Shown: positions 35,028 through 47,028 of the stretch, piece by piece | Layout of the letters: every line of letters starts with the position of its first letter | Numbering within the stretch: the first letter of the stretch is position 1 | Source: Cunninghamia lanceolata | Taxonomy: Eukaryota > Streptophyta > Pinopsida > Cupressales > Cupressaceae | NCBI GenBank assembly: GCA_027924645.1 | Contig: BSBN01000809.1 | Span: 48,948,001-49,012,000 of the forward strand | Direction of reading: 5' to 3' | Length of the DNA stretch: 64,000 nucleotides | The notes under the pieces: generated by a model | Databases searched by the model: none | Told to the model about the DNA's origin: nothing | The model's input: the letters and a program-made list of their open reading frames with translations, nothing else | Translations under genes and position numbers: made by a program

Positions 35028-36329
35028 CTACTTTGTAGCAGACACATGGGTAGTGGTAGCTATAGATGAAATGCTACAATTGTGACTGATATTGTCTATA
35101 TCTCTTGTATCAATCTCCTTAGTGACAAGGGCAAGGTCTTCCAAGAAATGATTAGGATAATGGTTACCAATGCCATATGGAAAAATGGCCATGCCAGAGT
35201 TGTTTATGGGCATTGTATTGATGATCGTGCTGCTACTAAACAAACACCTGTCAATAGGACTAAAGCAGGATTGACACAATGAAGATGTACATTCAGTAAT
35301 GTACTTGGCTGAAGCTATATCAATGTTTTCAGGTAAAACTTGTTCTAATTTGGAACTAGATTCTAAAGTATAGAATGGTACAATAGGTTGCATGATCCAA
35401 AAATTGCTACTGCTATCAACTTCAGGAAGACACATGGATAGTTGCAAATTGTTTGATTTACCTCCAAGAAAACGATCATTCTTTTCTATCATTTTTGTTA
35501 AAGGTTCCATGTAATCATCCCTGGCCAATTGAACAAACTTGTCATCACTTCTACTATTTGATTTCTCTTGACTCAACACTGGATTTAATATAGGAGTAGA
35601 CTGCAAAGTAGACAGGGGCAAAACAGGTTGATTACTGGACAAATTGGATGGCTTTGAATTGACATACAAGAGATTTGTTCTTGCTTTACTGCCATTGATA
35701 GATATAGCAGCCTTATCATAGGCAAGAGCGGCTTCTTCTATTCTATCAAAAGATCCTAACCATTGACGTTTCTTGGACTTGCCATTCCAAATTTCTGCAA
35801 CATAGGTACCCTAAGGTCATCTCCTAACACCTCTATATGAGATATCCTTTGTACAGTTATCCATTTCCTTGGGATTGAAGCATGGAGCTTTGTTTCCTTT
35901 ACCTATCTCTATGCAATCCTGATAGCTTGATTTTGTGTGAACATTCTTCATCATTTGTTTCTCCTTCCTCTGATTGGCTTGCAAACTAGAAAATGGAACA
36001 ATAGGCTTCTTCGAAAACAAGTTACATGGTTTTGAATTGGAATAGATAAAATTTGTAATTGCACTATAGCCTCTCATTGATATAGTAGCCTTATCATAAG
36101 CATAGGTAGCTTCTTTTGCTGAATCAAAAGTTCCAAGCCACTTCTTTTTTTTCAATTTAGGATCCCTGATTTCTGCAGCATAACGACCCAACGAACGTTG
36201 TCTAACACCTCTATACCTTGTTGTTTCTGTAGAATGTTTTGAATAAATAGCACTTAGGCTTAAGTGTGTTCTCTTTTGTTCCTTTTGTACTGATTCTTCA
36301 GTATTTGATTGCTTTAGCAATTTCTCCAT
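35028..36329 (-). pseudogene. ERF-type transcription factor with duplicated AP2 unit
   Basis: ATG at 36329; one continuous frame to 35028 broken only by TGA and TAG at ~35814-35819. AP2 domain 1 shows [16 protein letters not shown], then [18 protein letters not shown] and ITNFIY. AP2 domain 2 shows YRGVRR-stop-P-stop-GTYVAEI, then RQWLGSFDRIEEAALAYD and RTNLLY. Each AP2 domain is followed by a similar linker ([20 protein letters not shown] versus NSKPSNLSSNQPVLPLSTLQ), and a third PIVPFYTLESS echo occurs later. The stops sit where the family has Arg (CGA to TGA) and Trp (TGG to TAG). AP2/ERF proteins bind GCC-box or DRE DNA. The Ser-rich C-terminus (~150 residues) was not recognised. Confidence 0.75.
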
Positions 36330-38700
36330 TCAGTATCTCTTTTTCTAGACCAAAATTACAATGGTGTTAGAAATTTTGGTATTGTGAAATTAGTTAAATT
36401 CAAGATTTCTTCAACTATCTTTGCAAGTTGGAATCCACATTCGAAAGACTCCTAGACATTATCAAATGCAACTGACCACAACAACTATATCCTTTTTTAT
36501 TCATAACAATTATATCACTAGAGGATGAGAGGATTAATAATGAAATATTTTATTGGTAATTATAGTTACTTTTTCTATGGTTTTCATAAACATATGGTGC
36601 AAGCATTAATTGATATTAGAATATAGGATACATTATAATCGTTAGCATAAGCACATTCTTTTTTGAACATGAAACTAATAGATGTAATCTTATTGGCATA
36701 GATATAGGCACATATGTTCAAATATATTAGTTTTCATTTTATAAGAATTATATAATAACTACTAACTCTCTATAAATATTATTATTAAAATTAGTTTAAA
36801 AAATACAGCCTCTAATACATTATAACCTATTACACATTTAACACAATTTCAAATGATTGAAGCTAAGCATACTTTATATATATCTATCTACATTCTTGAT
36901 TTTTTATTAAAAAATTTCATTGCAACATTGTGGATGAAAGCAGATGCAAAAATAAACAATAGTTTCAACTTTCAACAAATGACATGGCAAAGTTGAATGT
37001 ACCTTGGTAAACAACAGATTTCAGACCACTCCTGTAGTGTGCCACAGTTCACCTTCGAAAAAACCTCTTATCGAATTCTGCAAAAATCATATTCAGATGA
37101 CAAATTAACAAATTAAAATCAATAAATATAGGAAACTAGTATAATACATTTTGCATTTAACACAAAAATTTATTGATAAGTTTCTTCTATGTAGTTTTAA
37201 TCCCTAATGAAGCACAATTAAAATATAAGTACAAAAAAAACCTTTCATTCAATTCTGCAAAACAAATGTATTGATGACAGAAATAAAGAAATAAGATAAT
37301 TGAAATGTCATAATTAGATAATTTAGCTATAAATAAAAGTATATAGTATATAACTATAACAATAACAATTAAAATATAGTATATAACTATATGAAATATT
37401 AAAAATAAATTATTAATGTAGAGAGGCATTCTACAATAGCACAAGGGGCATGTCAACACCAAACTCTTACCTTTTACATTAAATTTGACAAGCCATTTGG
37501 ATGTAAAAATATCAATTTTTAATAGTAAGCATAAAATAAATCCAAAATAGAAATATTTATTTATAAAATTTATGTATACATGTATATAGTAGATAAAATA
37601 GCTGTAATGTAAAATAGCACCTATTCGTCGATTCTACATTTTTTAAAAAGTAAACTTCACACTAAGTCATAATTGAAACATTTTTGGACTACCTATTTTG
37701 TATAGGCTTGAATTGGATTCAAAATGAAAACAAAAATATATTAATGTGCATAGATAACCTGAGTAGGTCAATAGGACTCCAATGTATAATGTCATAGAAC
37801 ATACTTGAAAAACAGTATATGGAAAAAAAACAACTAATCTAAAGAATAAGAGGTAAAACCCCAAAAACATGTGAATCAAGTACGCTAGCAACGACCCCAA
37901 TCTGAGTTATTAGAGATTTGGAGCTTTTGATAGAGAATAATTGGATCTCCTAATTCTTATACATGCGAATGTACATATATACACACATGTATACTGTGTA
38001 TATATATAGGCATGTATATGCACATGTACATGTATATACATAAAAAATCATTTACTGTGAAAGGAAGCACATTGACATATTATAGTTTTAAAAGCAACCA
38101 ACTTTTTTAGTGAATATGTTTGAATGTTATACTAATAAAATTCCTTTTGAGTATTTAAATATTTTTTAGAAATATAAATATTATTATAATTTAGTCTTTG
38201 AGAGCAGGGGTTCATAGTTATCATCATTAATATCACTGACATATCTATACCTTGGACTAACTAGTTTGTTAAGGATGTGTCTCCTTACTAGTTATAACTA
38301 TTAATACTTCCTTAAGATGTCAATGACAATGAGTCATCTAAAGCAATAAGTAGACAAGAATCACTTGAAGACGTATTGAATCACCTATGTGGCATAGTTT
38401 ATGGGATGAGTTATAAAAATAAAATTGTCAAAGATGTTGAGAAAAATTATAAAGGACTTTGTAATAGTTTGTAATCTTGCAACGATTCTTCACTATTAAA
38501 CATAATATGTAATAGGACAATAGACACATGAAATGGACATCAGATCTTAATTAATGTGACTTTCCAAATATATTAAAAAATGATTTTCTGACCAAACATC
38601 GAATAAACCTTTTTCTAAAAATAATGAGTTGGCAAATAACCCTACAGAAAGTGCTAGAAGCACAAAAAACCTAATCCACTCTCTTTTAAAAGGTTAAAAA
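36330..38700. other. Non-coding region upstream of the ERF relic
   Basis: AT-rich with an imperfect TA/TG-rich palindromic microsatellite at 37967-38045 (TACATGTATA-type units). No gene supported. Confidence 0.4.
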
Positions 38701-39201
38701 TCAGTGATTCCACAGCAGAATAGGGCTGAGCTCCAGCTCTCAGTTAATGTCCTGTCGAAGTGAAACGCCTGTAATTTTGTGGTGTTTAGCCTCGGCCATG
38801 ACAGGAGTCTCTGGAATGCGCTCAACTTTAAGGGAAAAATGCTCTTTTTGGAGGAGCATTCGAACTGGATTAAAGAAGCGTTGAAAGGGCATCCTCAGCT
38901 GAGGGGAAAGGCAATCCATGCCAATTACCCTACAAAGCTTTTGCATGCAGATGAGCTTCTGGGTTACTTAAAATCTGAGGCAGATTCAAACTGTAACCCT
39001 CGGAAAGGGTTGAGCAATTCCAAGTGTCAGCTTGCTCTTACTAGTTTGCCTTACAAGATCTATGACACAGAGTGGGATGCTATCATGATTGATGTGCCCA
39101 GAGGGTATTTTGGTAAAAATACAGATTTCTTCGAGGAAAAAACTAGGGCTTGCGTCAACCAATCCATTGGAAACCCTAAACACAAATTTCTCAGTGGCTA
39201 A
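38701..39201 (+). pseudogene. DUF579 (IRX15/GXM-type) xylan methyltransferase fragment
   Basis: The frame can be read from ~38701 through TGA 38761-38763 to TAA 39199-39201. Family motifs: NACNFVVFSLGHDRSLWNAL (SAM-binding-like start), MLFLEEHSNWI, a YLKSEADSNCNP region, SKCQLALTSLPYKIYDTEWD and AIMIDVPRGYF. DUF579 proteins methylate or shape glucuronoxylan in the Golgi during secondary wall formation. The N-terminal membrane anchor and the usual end after DxPxGY are missing: the last ~25 residues are unrelated. The upstream stop looks like CGA to TGA. No ATG starts the conserved part. Confidence 0.75.
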
Positions 39202-39588
39202 AACTAGGGTATTGACAAGTATTTGTCATGTAAGAGGTTAATCTACATTTGCTTCATCTTTTCGATTTTATTGTTTTGTCAACTAGATTTAGATTTCTCT
39301 GTATCTGATTAATCATTCCAAGATGGAAAATTCAATCCTTACAGTGCTTTCATTAATGATGTCTATCAAATATAAGGAATTAACAAGTTTGCCTCTATGG
39401 CTTATTTATCATAATGATGTGTGGCTCTTTTTGGATATAGTCATTTGTTTCTGTAAGTGCTAGGGCAATTGTAGCTAAGCAGCACCGTCTCTGTACTAGA
39501 CACCCTTCTATATGTTGTCTTTTATAGAGGGTTATCCAGCATGCTACCTTGTATGATTGAGCACAGCTGGCAAATGGAGATTGTAAGA
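39202..39588. other. Non-coding spacer
   Basis: Nothing recognised between the DUF579 fragment and repeat copy B. Confidence 0.35.
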
Positions 39589-40497
39589 GGCCAGCGTTAA
39601 GATACAAGAAAATTATGCATCTTCAAAACCTTCTTTAATTCTGTACAGTTAACAATATGATGGAGAGAAATACCCTGTAAAGCATTGCCAATACGGTGCA
39701 TTTTCTAATGAAACTGACCCTAGAAAATTTTAGAATGTTCAATCAATAAAGAATTCCTACAAGTTAGCTATTTTTTTAACACATTAGCATCAAAAGACAT
39801 CCCTCTGCCTTGATATTAATGCATCTTTGTGTGTTTGAACTTTGAAGTAGATGTTTATTCTATTTTTAACCTTTTCTGTTATCTCCTAGACTGCATTCCA
39901 GATTGAGCAGGCATGAGAAACGTGAGGAAGAGCTGAATGCATTTACTTTTGAAGACAGCTGAACGATAAATATAATTTTTGAAACAGTCAAATCACAATC
40001 TGGCTATTATATAGTGAATATTTTAAAACATGTCAACATTGGGACTCTCTGTCTTTAAGGCTTGCAAAAGAATGGAATTTTTAAGGTATACAAACTGGAT
40101 CCAATCTTGTCTAAAGAAAGGAAGCATATTAATATACACAAATTTCCAAATAGTTCACTTAGGGCACTGTAAAATTACAAATAGCTTGCAATAGAAGAAA
40201 GTTGCATTTCACTGCATCTCCAAAAGCATTTAAAAGAAAACAGGAAAAAAATAGCTAACTAATAAATGTAAAATGTTCATAATTTCACCAACAAGTAGAA
40301 GAATTCTATTTACTTTCTATAAGCTTGCATTAGAATACAACAAATCTCATTTGAGGACAATTGTTTCATTTTTATTTGGATGTTGAGATTTATACTAAAT
40401 TCTTGAATTGTTCCTGTTTAGAACAGAATTTAAAAAATTGAAGCGATGTGTGAGAGAGAGAATACCCTACCCTTGCAGGCTTTATGTCTGCATCTAA
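39589..40497. repeat. ~0.9-kb dispersed repeat, copy B
   Basis: Direct-orientation match to 5875-6781. It sits between two partial copies of the same DUF579 gene region, which suggests local rearrangement around this block. Confidence 0.85.
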
Positions 40498-40629
40498 GTG
40501 AGCAGGCAACGACATTGACCATTCTTCCTTCGAATGGAAAGGGATAAGCGGAGGTGTGGAAGGCGTGAAAGAAAGATATGTTGAATGAAATATATGTATT
40601 ACCTTAAACACTTAAATTTCATTTTTTAT

Positions 40630-40817
40630 ACTGCAAGAAATTGTATTTGGCGGATTTGAAATGTAACCCCCAGAAAGCGTTGAGGGATTCCAAGTGTAAG
40701 CTTGCTCTTACTAGTTTGCCTTACGAGATCTATGAATCAGAGTGGGATGCTATCATGATTGATGTCCCCAGAGGGTATTTTCATAAAACTACAGATTTGT
40801 TGGAGGAAAAAACTTGA
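40630..40817 (+). pseudogene. Second, shorter DUF579 fragment
   Basis: This frame gives KCNPQKALRDSKCKLALTSL, then YEIYESEWDAIMIDVPRGYF and a TGA after LLEEKT. It matches the 3' part of 38701-39201 at about 85-90% by eye and lacks the N-terminal half. Confidence 0.75.
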
Positions 40818-40949
40818 ATTAAGAACAAAAATAGAATTTAGGATTTAATCAAAACAATCTAATACTGAGGATTTAAGAACAAAGTTTTCTGATTTATTCA
40901 ACGACCACTGTGCAGCTGATTAATTTTGTGGGTTTTTGAAGCATCCACC

Positions 40950-41090
40950 ATGGCCAGCGGTACGTATGGACAAGTCACAAGAGGTTACTATTACAGTTAC
41001 ACTTTTCCTCAACATGAGAGCAGGGAGGAGTGTTGGGCCTGTCTGATCATTGCCATTACATTTTGGATCTTATGTTCTTTCTATTCTTAA
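40950..41090 (+). CDS. Candidate 46-residue membrane micropeptide
   Basis: ATG in an excellent plant context (CACCATGGCC) opens a 46-codon frame ending in TAA. The N-terminal half is Tyr-rich (GYYYSYTFPQHESREE). It is followed by a hydrophobic Cys/Trp-bearing segment, CWACLIIAITFWILCSFYS, long enough to span a membrane. I do not recognise a family; the layout (soluble head, Cys-rich terminal membrane segment) loosely recalls CYSTM-type peptides, but the Cys pattern does not fit well. No homology evidence, so it may be fortuitous. Confidence 0.35.
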   Translation: MASGTYGQVTRGYYYSYTFPQHESREECWACLIIAITFWILCSFYS

Positions 41091-42770
41091 ATTATTGTCT
41101 TCTTGCATTTCTAGAGCATCTAGAAGCACACTCACATCAGGTTTTCTGACAGAGGATCCCTAGTTTCCTTCATAGCTCGATAGGATTCATCACAACACTG
41201 AGTGTTGAGTACCCATAGCATTAATAGGCATATAAACAGTATGTATATATAAATAGACATTGGATCTAGTGAGTATATAATAATATATACATAGGTCAGG
41301 GTTCAACTAGCTTGTTTAAAGCTCTGGTTCCTGGGTACCCATTTCGTCGATGTACATACAAAACAAAATATTAGTATATACATAATACATACATATACTT
41401 TGAATCCAATGAATACACGTATTTTTTTTTCAGGAGATGACAGGATTCTTTGTAAATCTCAGTCTAATTTTTCAATTTTCATTTCATATATATTCACATT
41501 CTTATATCCTGTCAATATGCATATTCCTTCTTATATGTGTGTGTTGGTGGGATGGCAGGGGGTTTTCAGCAGTCCAAAACTTACTTTTCAAGCACATACA
41601 TATAATACATATACATATACATATAACATGAATATATATATACAAAGTTTTAAGGATTCAAACCACGTACCCACTACAGACATCAAACATAGATACACAG
41701 CAACAGAAAGTAGAGAACACATATGAGAATATGAGACCTACAAAAATTGCAAGCTTGTAGCAGGTGAATGTACCTAAGTTTTTTTCCAAAGTCGATGATG
41801 ATTATGAGAACCAACACAAAGCAAATGATACTGGCTCAAAGCATTGAAGCCCTCATTTAATAAACAGATTGGTGACTTGAACCCTCTCGAAAATGAAACC
41901 AACTGAATGTCCTGATATAGACATCCCAAATCAAATTGATATTCTACACAAAAAATCACAAAAAATTAATTGGAACTTGTGAAAGTCAAGCTTTATTAAT
42001 TTCAGGCATGCACAACTACAGAGTACCAAAGATATGAATTGTCTATATGTCCAATCTACTTTTTCGAAAGCCATCCAAAATCTCCCAAAACACTAAATTT
42101 TTAAAACCAAAAATCAGGAGGAAAATGTTACAGACCATGAAATGAAATACAGGTCAAACAACATTTATGTTTTCTGTCTACTAACAGTTGGTATATACTA
42201 TAATAAAAGCCTATTACAGCCCTTGCTGTCATGTACATGCAATGAATCAGTACAATATGCAAAAGGTAATGTTCAATAAAAAACTGTTGGACTCTGCACG
42301 TGGACAATGCACAGAGATGCCTTGATCTTTGTTATCCTCTATTTTGATACTGAAAATTCAATCAAATAAATCAATAGCATCATACCCCAAATGAAATGAA
42401 GTAGAGGTCAACAAAATATTTATGGCAAACAGTTCAAGCCTTATCACAAATAGCAAACTTCGTCCAACATCAATTTGTTCATTTTAGATTGAAATTGACT
42501 CTCCTGTTTGCTGACATCATGCTAATAAGACTATTACACATTGTTATCCAATAAAACATTGGATAAAAAAAATTAATATATTAAAAGATATTTTGAAAAA
42601 AAAAACATTAGAAAATTTGGTCAATTGATTTTAATTCTCAATGTTGATTGGTCCATAGAATAGAAATTATAGAACTTGCATGAATGCATTAACATTCCTG
42701 CCTACGGCAGGAACTAATAATATAATAAAATATATCTTAATGTTGGACTACTACAAATGAAGAACTGTCA
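41091..42770. other. Non-coding, AT-rich with short ATA/ACATA microsatellites
   Basis: Short TATACATA-type simple repeats at ~41380-41400 and 41597-41645. No gene supported. Confidence 0.4.
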
Positions 42771-42777
42771 TAAGAAG

Positions 42778-43232
42778 TTTGCTTGACAGGTCAAGTCACC
42801 GTTAAATTAGGCCCTAAGTGGCCATTAATCCGTCTCTTAAAACTGAGAACATTCCTGTTTTGTGCATGTCGTATGATCTGATCTGCTTTTTATCAGCGAT
42901 TGAAGTAAAAGTCTTTTCGTGGTCGACGTGGAAAGGAAATGGACGCGATTTAAGTCTTCTGATCAAAACTATTCGTTGTTGGTCAATGACGGAAATAATA
43001 GCGACGATAAATAATCGGACAGAAATTATGTTATGACAGTAAATTTGAAATATTGACACGGCATTTTCTTGTTTGACACGCCAACCATAATGTCATGTAA
43101 CCTGTCAAGCAGAGGAATTCGTCAGACGTGGAGAATGAATGTAAGAAAACAATTGGACAGAGTTTGCTCCGGCCACTACCGAGTGCTGACCACGAAAAGC
43201 AAATCATACGACATACAACAGAAAACAGGATT
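42778..43232. repeat. Imperfect fold-back structure
   Basis: TGCTTGACAGGT (~42780) and CCTGTTTT...TGTCGTATGAT...GCTTTT...CGTGGTC (~42855-42925) reappear in inverted orientation at ~43105-43116 and ~43188-43232. The arms are diverged and gapped. GC content is higher than in the flanks. Possibly an old MITE or fold-back element. Confidence 0.4.
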
Positions 43233-43618
43233 AATATCTCTGTGTTAACAGACGGAAAAGTAGAAAAATAATAAAGAAATAACGGGGTACAAATCATTGT
43301 AGCCAGACATGGAGTAGAAAACATCTTTTGTCAAAACTTAGCCGACGATTAGCAGGAAAATCAAGCTGGAAGGAGACCGAGGAAATCGGACTTGTGAGCA
43401 GAGATGTCAATGTTCGCCAATAAGCAATAAGAGTAAAATAAATACAAATAATGAATGTCTTCAAAATTTCGTACATGCAACGAAGCTTCACATGCTATTT
43501 GTACTTATAATGAATGGTCTTCAAATATTTCGTAGGAGGGAGAAATTTGGTGCGACCATATTACCATCACCACGACTTTTTACTCGTTCAACCATACACG
43601 GAAAATGACAGACGTTAT

Positions 43619-44389
43619 TGAAGATTTTTAAACAAACAATAGGGGAGAGGACCCAGTAGTTGTGCACCCTAACTACCCTAACTTCACGCCTCTCAAAATC
43701 ATACATGGCAATTTCGAATCACTCCAAAATTTTTATAGTAGTTTAATTGGCAAAGCCCCTGCTTATAACTAAGGTTTCAGGGCCACATCATCAAATATGA
43801 TGCCACATCAACATGCTTTTTGTTGAGGTGTCAAATAGTCCCCCCCCCCAAAAAAAGTTGGACCAATAGGTGTGAATTAAGACCCTCTTTAATGGTGCGC
43901 TAATTTGGCATCACATGATTGGTTGCTTTTTAAATCTAAAAGGCACATTTCATTCAATTATTAGTACTTATAGTAACACTAACAACCTTAAAGTCACAAC
44001 TACTAGTACTAAACTTCAAAAACTATTGGGCCTTAAGGTCACCGCTACCATCTCAACCATTGGAACTATCTCACCTATTGGGTCTTTTCCCCTAATAGCA
44101 GACTGAAGAGGAACAAACAAATAAACATAAAAAGATATATGCAGTAGCACAGAGAATAAACTTTTTTATTGCAGTTGAAAAAATCAGAGAGCTACAGCTC
44201 TTTATGACAATGTATATGTATTTGCTACAAAGGAAACTATAAGGAAAAAAAAGAAAAAAATAAACTAAAGATAGCATGATTTACATGCAACAAAGAAGAT
44301 GGGAAATTTTCTAAAAATAACTAACAAAAAGGAAAAAGAAACTGCTATCTGTAGCATTAAGAAGAAAATAGAAACTGCTATCTGCAGCA
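43619..44389 (-). repeat. Copia 3' LTR interrupted by an insertion
   Basis: TGAAGATTTTTAAACAAACA at 43619-43638 and the rest from ~44103 to 44389 match the 5' LTR. The middle is displaced by the TIR-bearing insert at 43642-44092. Confidence 0.85.
43642..44092. mobile_element. MITE-like element inside the copia LTR
   Basis: About 451 bp with imperfect inverted ends GGGGAGAGGACCCA / TGGGTCTTTTCCCC (read as GGGGAAAAGACCCA on the other strand). Flanking TA (or ATA) is present on both sides, fitting a Tc1/mariner- or Harbinger-type target. No coding capacity. A C-run/A-run lies at 43841-43857. Confidence 0.65.
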
Positions 44390-44417
44390 TCGTAATCTTG
44401 ATATACCTAAGTTCTAG

Positions 44418-44855
44418 TTATTTCTTTTGCACCAAATCTCTGATAAAATGATATTTCAGATCAAAGTGTTTAGTTCTACTATGATGCACGAGATTTTTTG
44501 CCAATTTGATTGTGCTCATATTATCACAAAAGAGAACTGTAAGCTGAACTTGTTTTTCTCCAATCTCTTCAAGAATTTTTCTAAGCCATAATACTTGAGT
44601 ACCTGCAGAGGTGACTGCAACATATTCTGCCTCTGTGGAAGAAAGAGAAACTATGCTTTGTTTCTTTGAACTCCAAGAAACCAAACCAGAACCAAAAGTA
44701 AAACAATTACCAGAGGTAGACTTTCGGTCATCCACACTACCTCCCCAATTAGAATCACTGAAACCAACTAGATTAAATCCTTTAGAACTGTAGTAATGAA
44801 TGCCAAAAGCAAGAGTTCCTTTCACATACCTCAAAATTCTTTTAGCAGCCTTCAT
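44418..44855 (-). pseudogene. Copia RNase H and RT C-terminus
   Basis: Contains AAKRILRYVKGTLAFGI, GFSDSNWGGSVDDRKSTSG, SLSSTEAEYVA and LFCDNMSTIKLAKN, the copia RNase H block. The catalytic Asp/Glu/Asp residues are visible. It is separated from the upstream RT part by a frameshift at ~44852. Confidence 0.9.
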
Positions 44856-45811
44856 ACCTTCATATGTAATTCAGAAGGTTCTATCATGTACCTTGAAACA
44901 ATAGAAACTGCATAAGCAATATCAGGCCTTGTGTGGGTTAGAAACATTAGACTGCCAACAACACTTCTATAAGCTGTCCCATCAACTCTTTTAGCACCAT
45001 CCTCTCTACACAACACAACTCCTTGAGAAATTGGAGTGGAGGCTGGTTTACAATCAACCATATCAAACTTCTTCAACATATCCTTCGCATATTTTGTTTG
45101 ACAAAGGAAAATTCCATCCTTACTTTGATAAACCTCCATGCCTAGAAAATATTGCATAAGGCCTAAATCTTTTATTGCAAACTCATTCATCATAGCATGC
45201 CTGAATTCATCCTTCATCGTAGAACTACTACCCATATACAACAAATCATCAACATATAAATTCACAATAAGAATATCATTACCTTCTTATTTATAGTTAT
45301 ACTCATCAATCCTAGCATACCAAGCTCTTGGTGCTTGCTTGAGGCCATACAAGGCCTTCTTCAGCTTGTAGACATGATGTTCTTTTCCTTGCACCTCAAA
45401 ACCTTGTGGCTGTTCCACATAAATTTCCTCATCTAAGTACCCATTCAGGAAGGCACTTTTCACATCCATGTGATGAATGCTCCATTTCTTTTGGGCTGCA
45501 AGGGAAATCAATATTCTAATAGTCTCTTGTGGGTGCAAACGTTTCTTCATAATCAATGCCATACCTCTGTGTGAAGCCTTTAGCAACTAATCTTGCTTTG
45601 TGTCTTTCAACACTCCCATCACTATGGTACTTAGTCTTGTAGACCCATTTAGTGCCAATCTTTTTTTTGTCATGAGGAAGCTCTGTAAGCTCCCAAGTAC
45701 CATTCCTATGAATACAATCCATCTCTTCTTGCATTGCTTGCACCCAAACTTCATTAACACATGCATCTTCATAACATGATGGTTCAAAAATAGATTGTGA
45801 GAATAAAGCAA
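44852..45811 (-). pseudogene. Copia reverse transcriptase
   Basis: Fragments in order: [39 protein letters not shown], then (after a shift) [36 protein letters not shown] and the YVDD active-site box at the start of the 45265 segment. At least two frameshifts and a short disrupted stretch occur near 45270-45290 and 45540. Confidence 0.9.
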
Positions 45812-45947
45812 AATTTATTGTTTCACCTATATGATTCTCTTCATGTGCTTGGATTGTACTTCTTTGATAGATATCACTTAAGCTTCTTACCTTCCTTGTA
45901 GGACTTGGACTTGAATTTGGACTTGTACTTGAAACTGGAGAACTAGA

Positions 45948-46983
45948 TTAGGGGCTATTTGGTGGATGTATAGTACTTGGAATTGAAGTATTAGCTGGCT
46001 GCTCATGATCAATATCAGCAATAATACCACCATTCAAAACAGATTTAGACTTCTCAACATGGTCTTTTTGATGACCATAAACTTCCCCTTCATCAAAAAT
46101 CACATCTCTTGAAACAAGAATGCTATTAGTGCGAGGGTTATACAACCTGTAAGCCTTACTTTGCTCACTATATCCAACAAAAATGCATAACTCACTTTTG
46201 GGATCTAATTTTTGTCTATTTTGATTAGCCACATGAACATAGGCTAAACAACCAAAAACTCTAAAATGATTAACATTAGGCTTTTTTTCATACCAGGCTT
46301 CATAAGGAGTCATCATGTTAAGTGCTCTAGTAGGACTCCAATTGAGAATGTACACTGTTGTAGCAACTGCATCACCCCAAAAAAAATTGTCTAATCCTTT
46401 GGTATGTAGCATACTCCTTGCCATTTCCACCACTGTAAGATTTTTTCTTTTAGCTACCCCGTTTTGTTGAGGTGTGTAAGCAGTGGTGAGTTGCCTTTTG
46501 ATGCCATTCATATCACAATAATTCCTAAAATCTCTTGAGCAAAATTATCCTCCACTATCTGTCCTTAAGCATTTGATCTTACAACCTTTTTCATTTTCCA
46601 CAAAGGCTTTAATTGTAAAAGTAATCATCAATAAAAGTAGTAATGAAATATAATAACTTACCCAAACTCTTTGTCTGCATAGGACCACAAATATCTAAGT
46701 GAACCAATTCAAGTGGGTAATGGGCCCTCCATGCATTGCCTTTTGGAAATGACTCTCTTGCATGTTTTCCTTTAGCACAACCTTCACAAACTTTCTTGTG
46801 TTCTTGAACCTTAGGCAAACCATAAACCAAAGCTTTTGAAGTGAGAAAAATCAAACTATGAAAATTCAAATGTCCATATCTAAGATGCCATAGCCAACTC
46901 TTATCCTCATATGCCATATTGGCAAGATGGCTGCTATGTTCACCAAACTTCAATGGGAACATCCTATTCTTTGACATAGGCAC
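45948..46983 (-). pseudogene. Copia integrase
   Basis: Segment 46983-46609 holds the HHCC zinc-binding region (HLRYGHLNF ... CEGCAKGKH) and the first catalytic Asp (VHLDICGPM). Segment 46511-45948 continues with TTAYTPQQNGVAKRKN and the FGCLAYVHV region. A disrupted ~100 bp lies between them. Confidence 0.9.
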
Positions 46984-47028
46984 TACTATAACTACCCTAT
47001 TGCCTTGATTTTTATCATAAATTGTACA

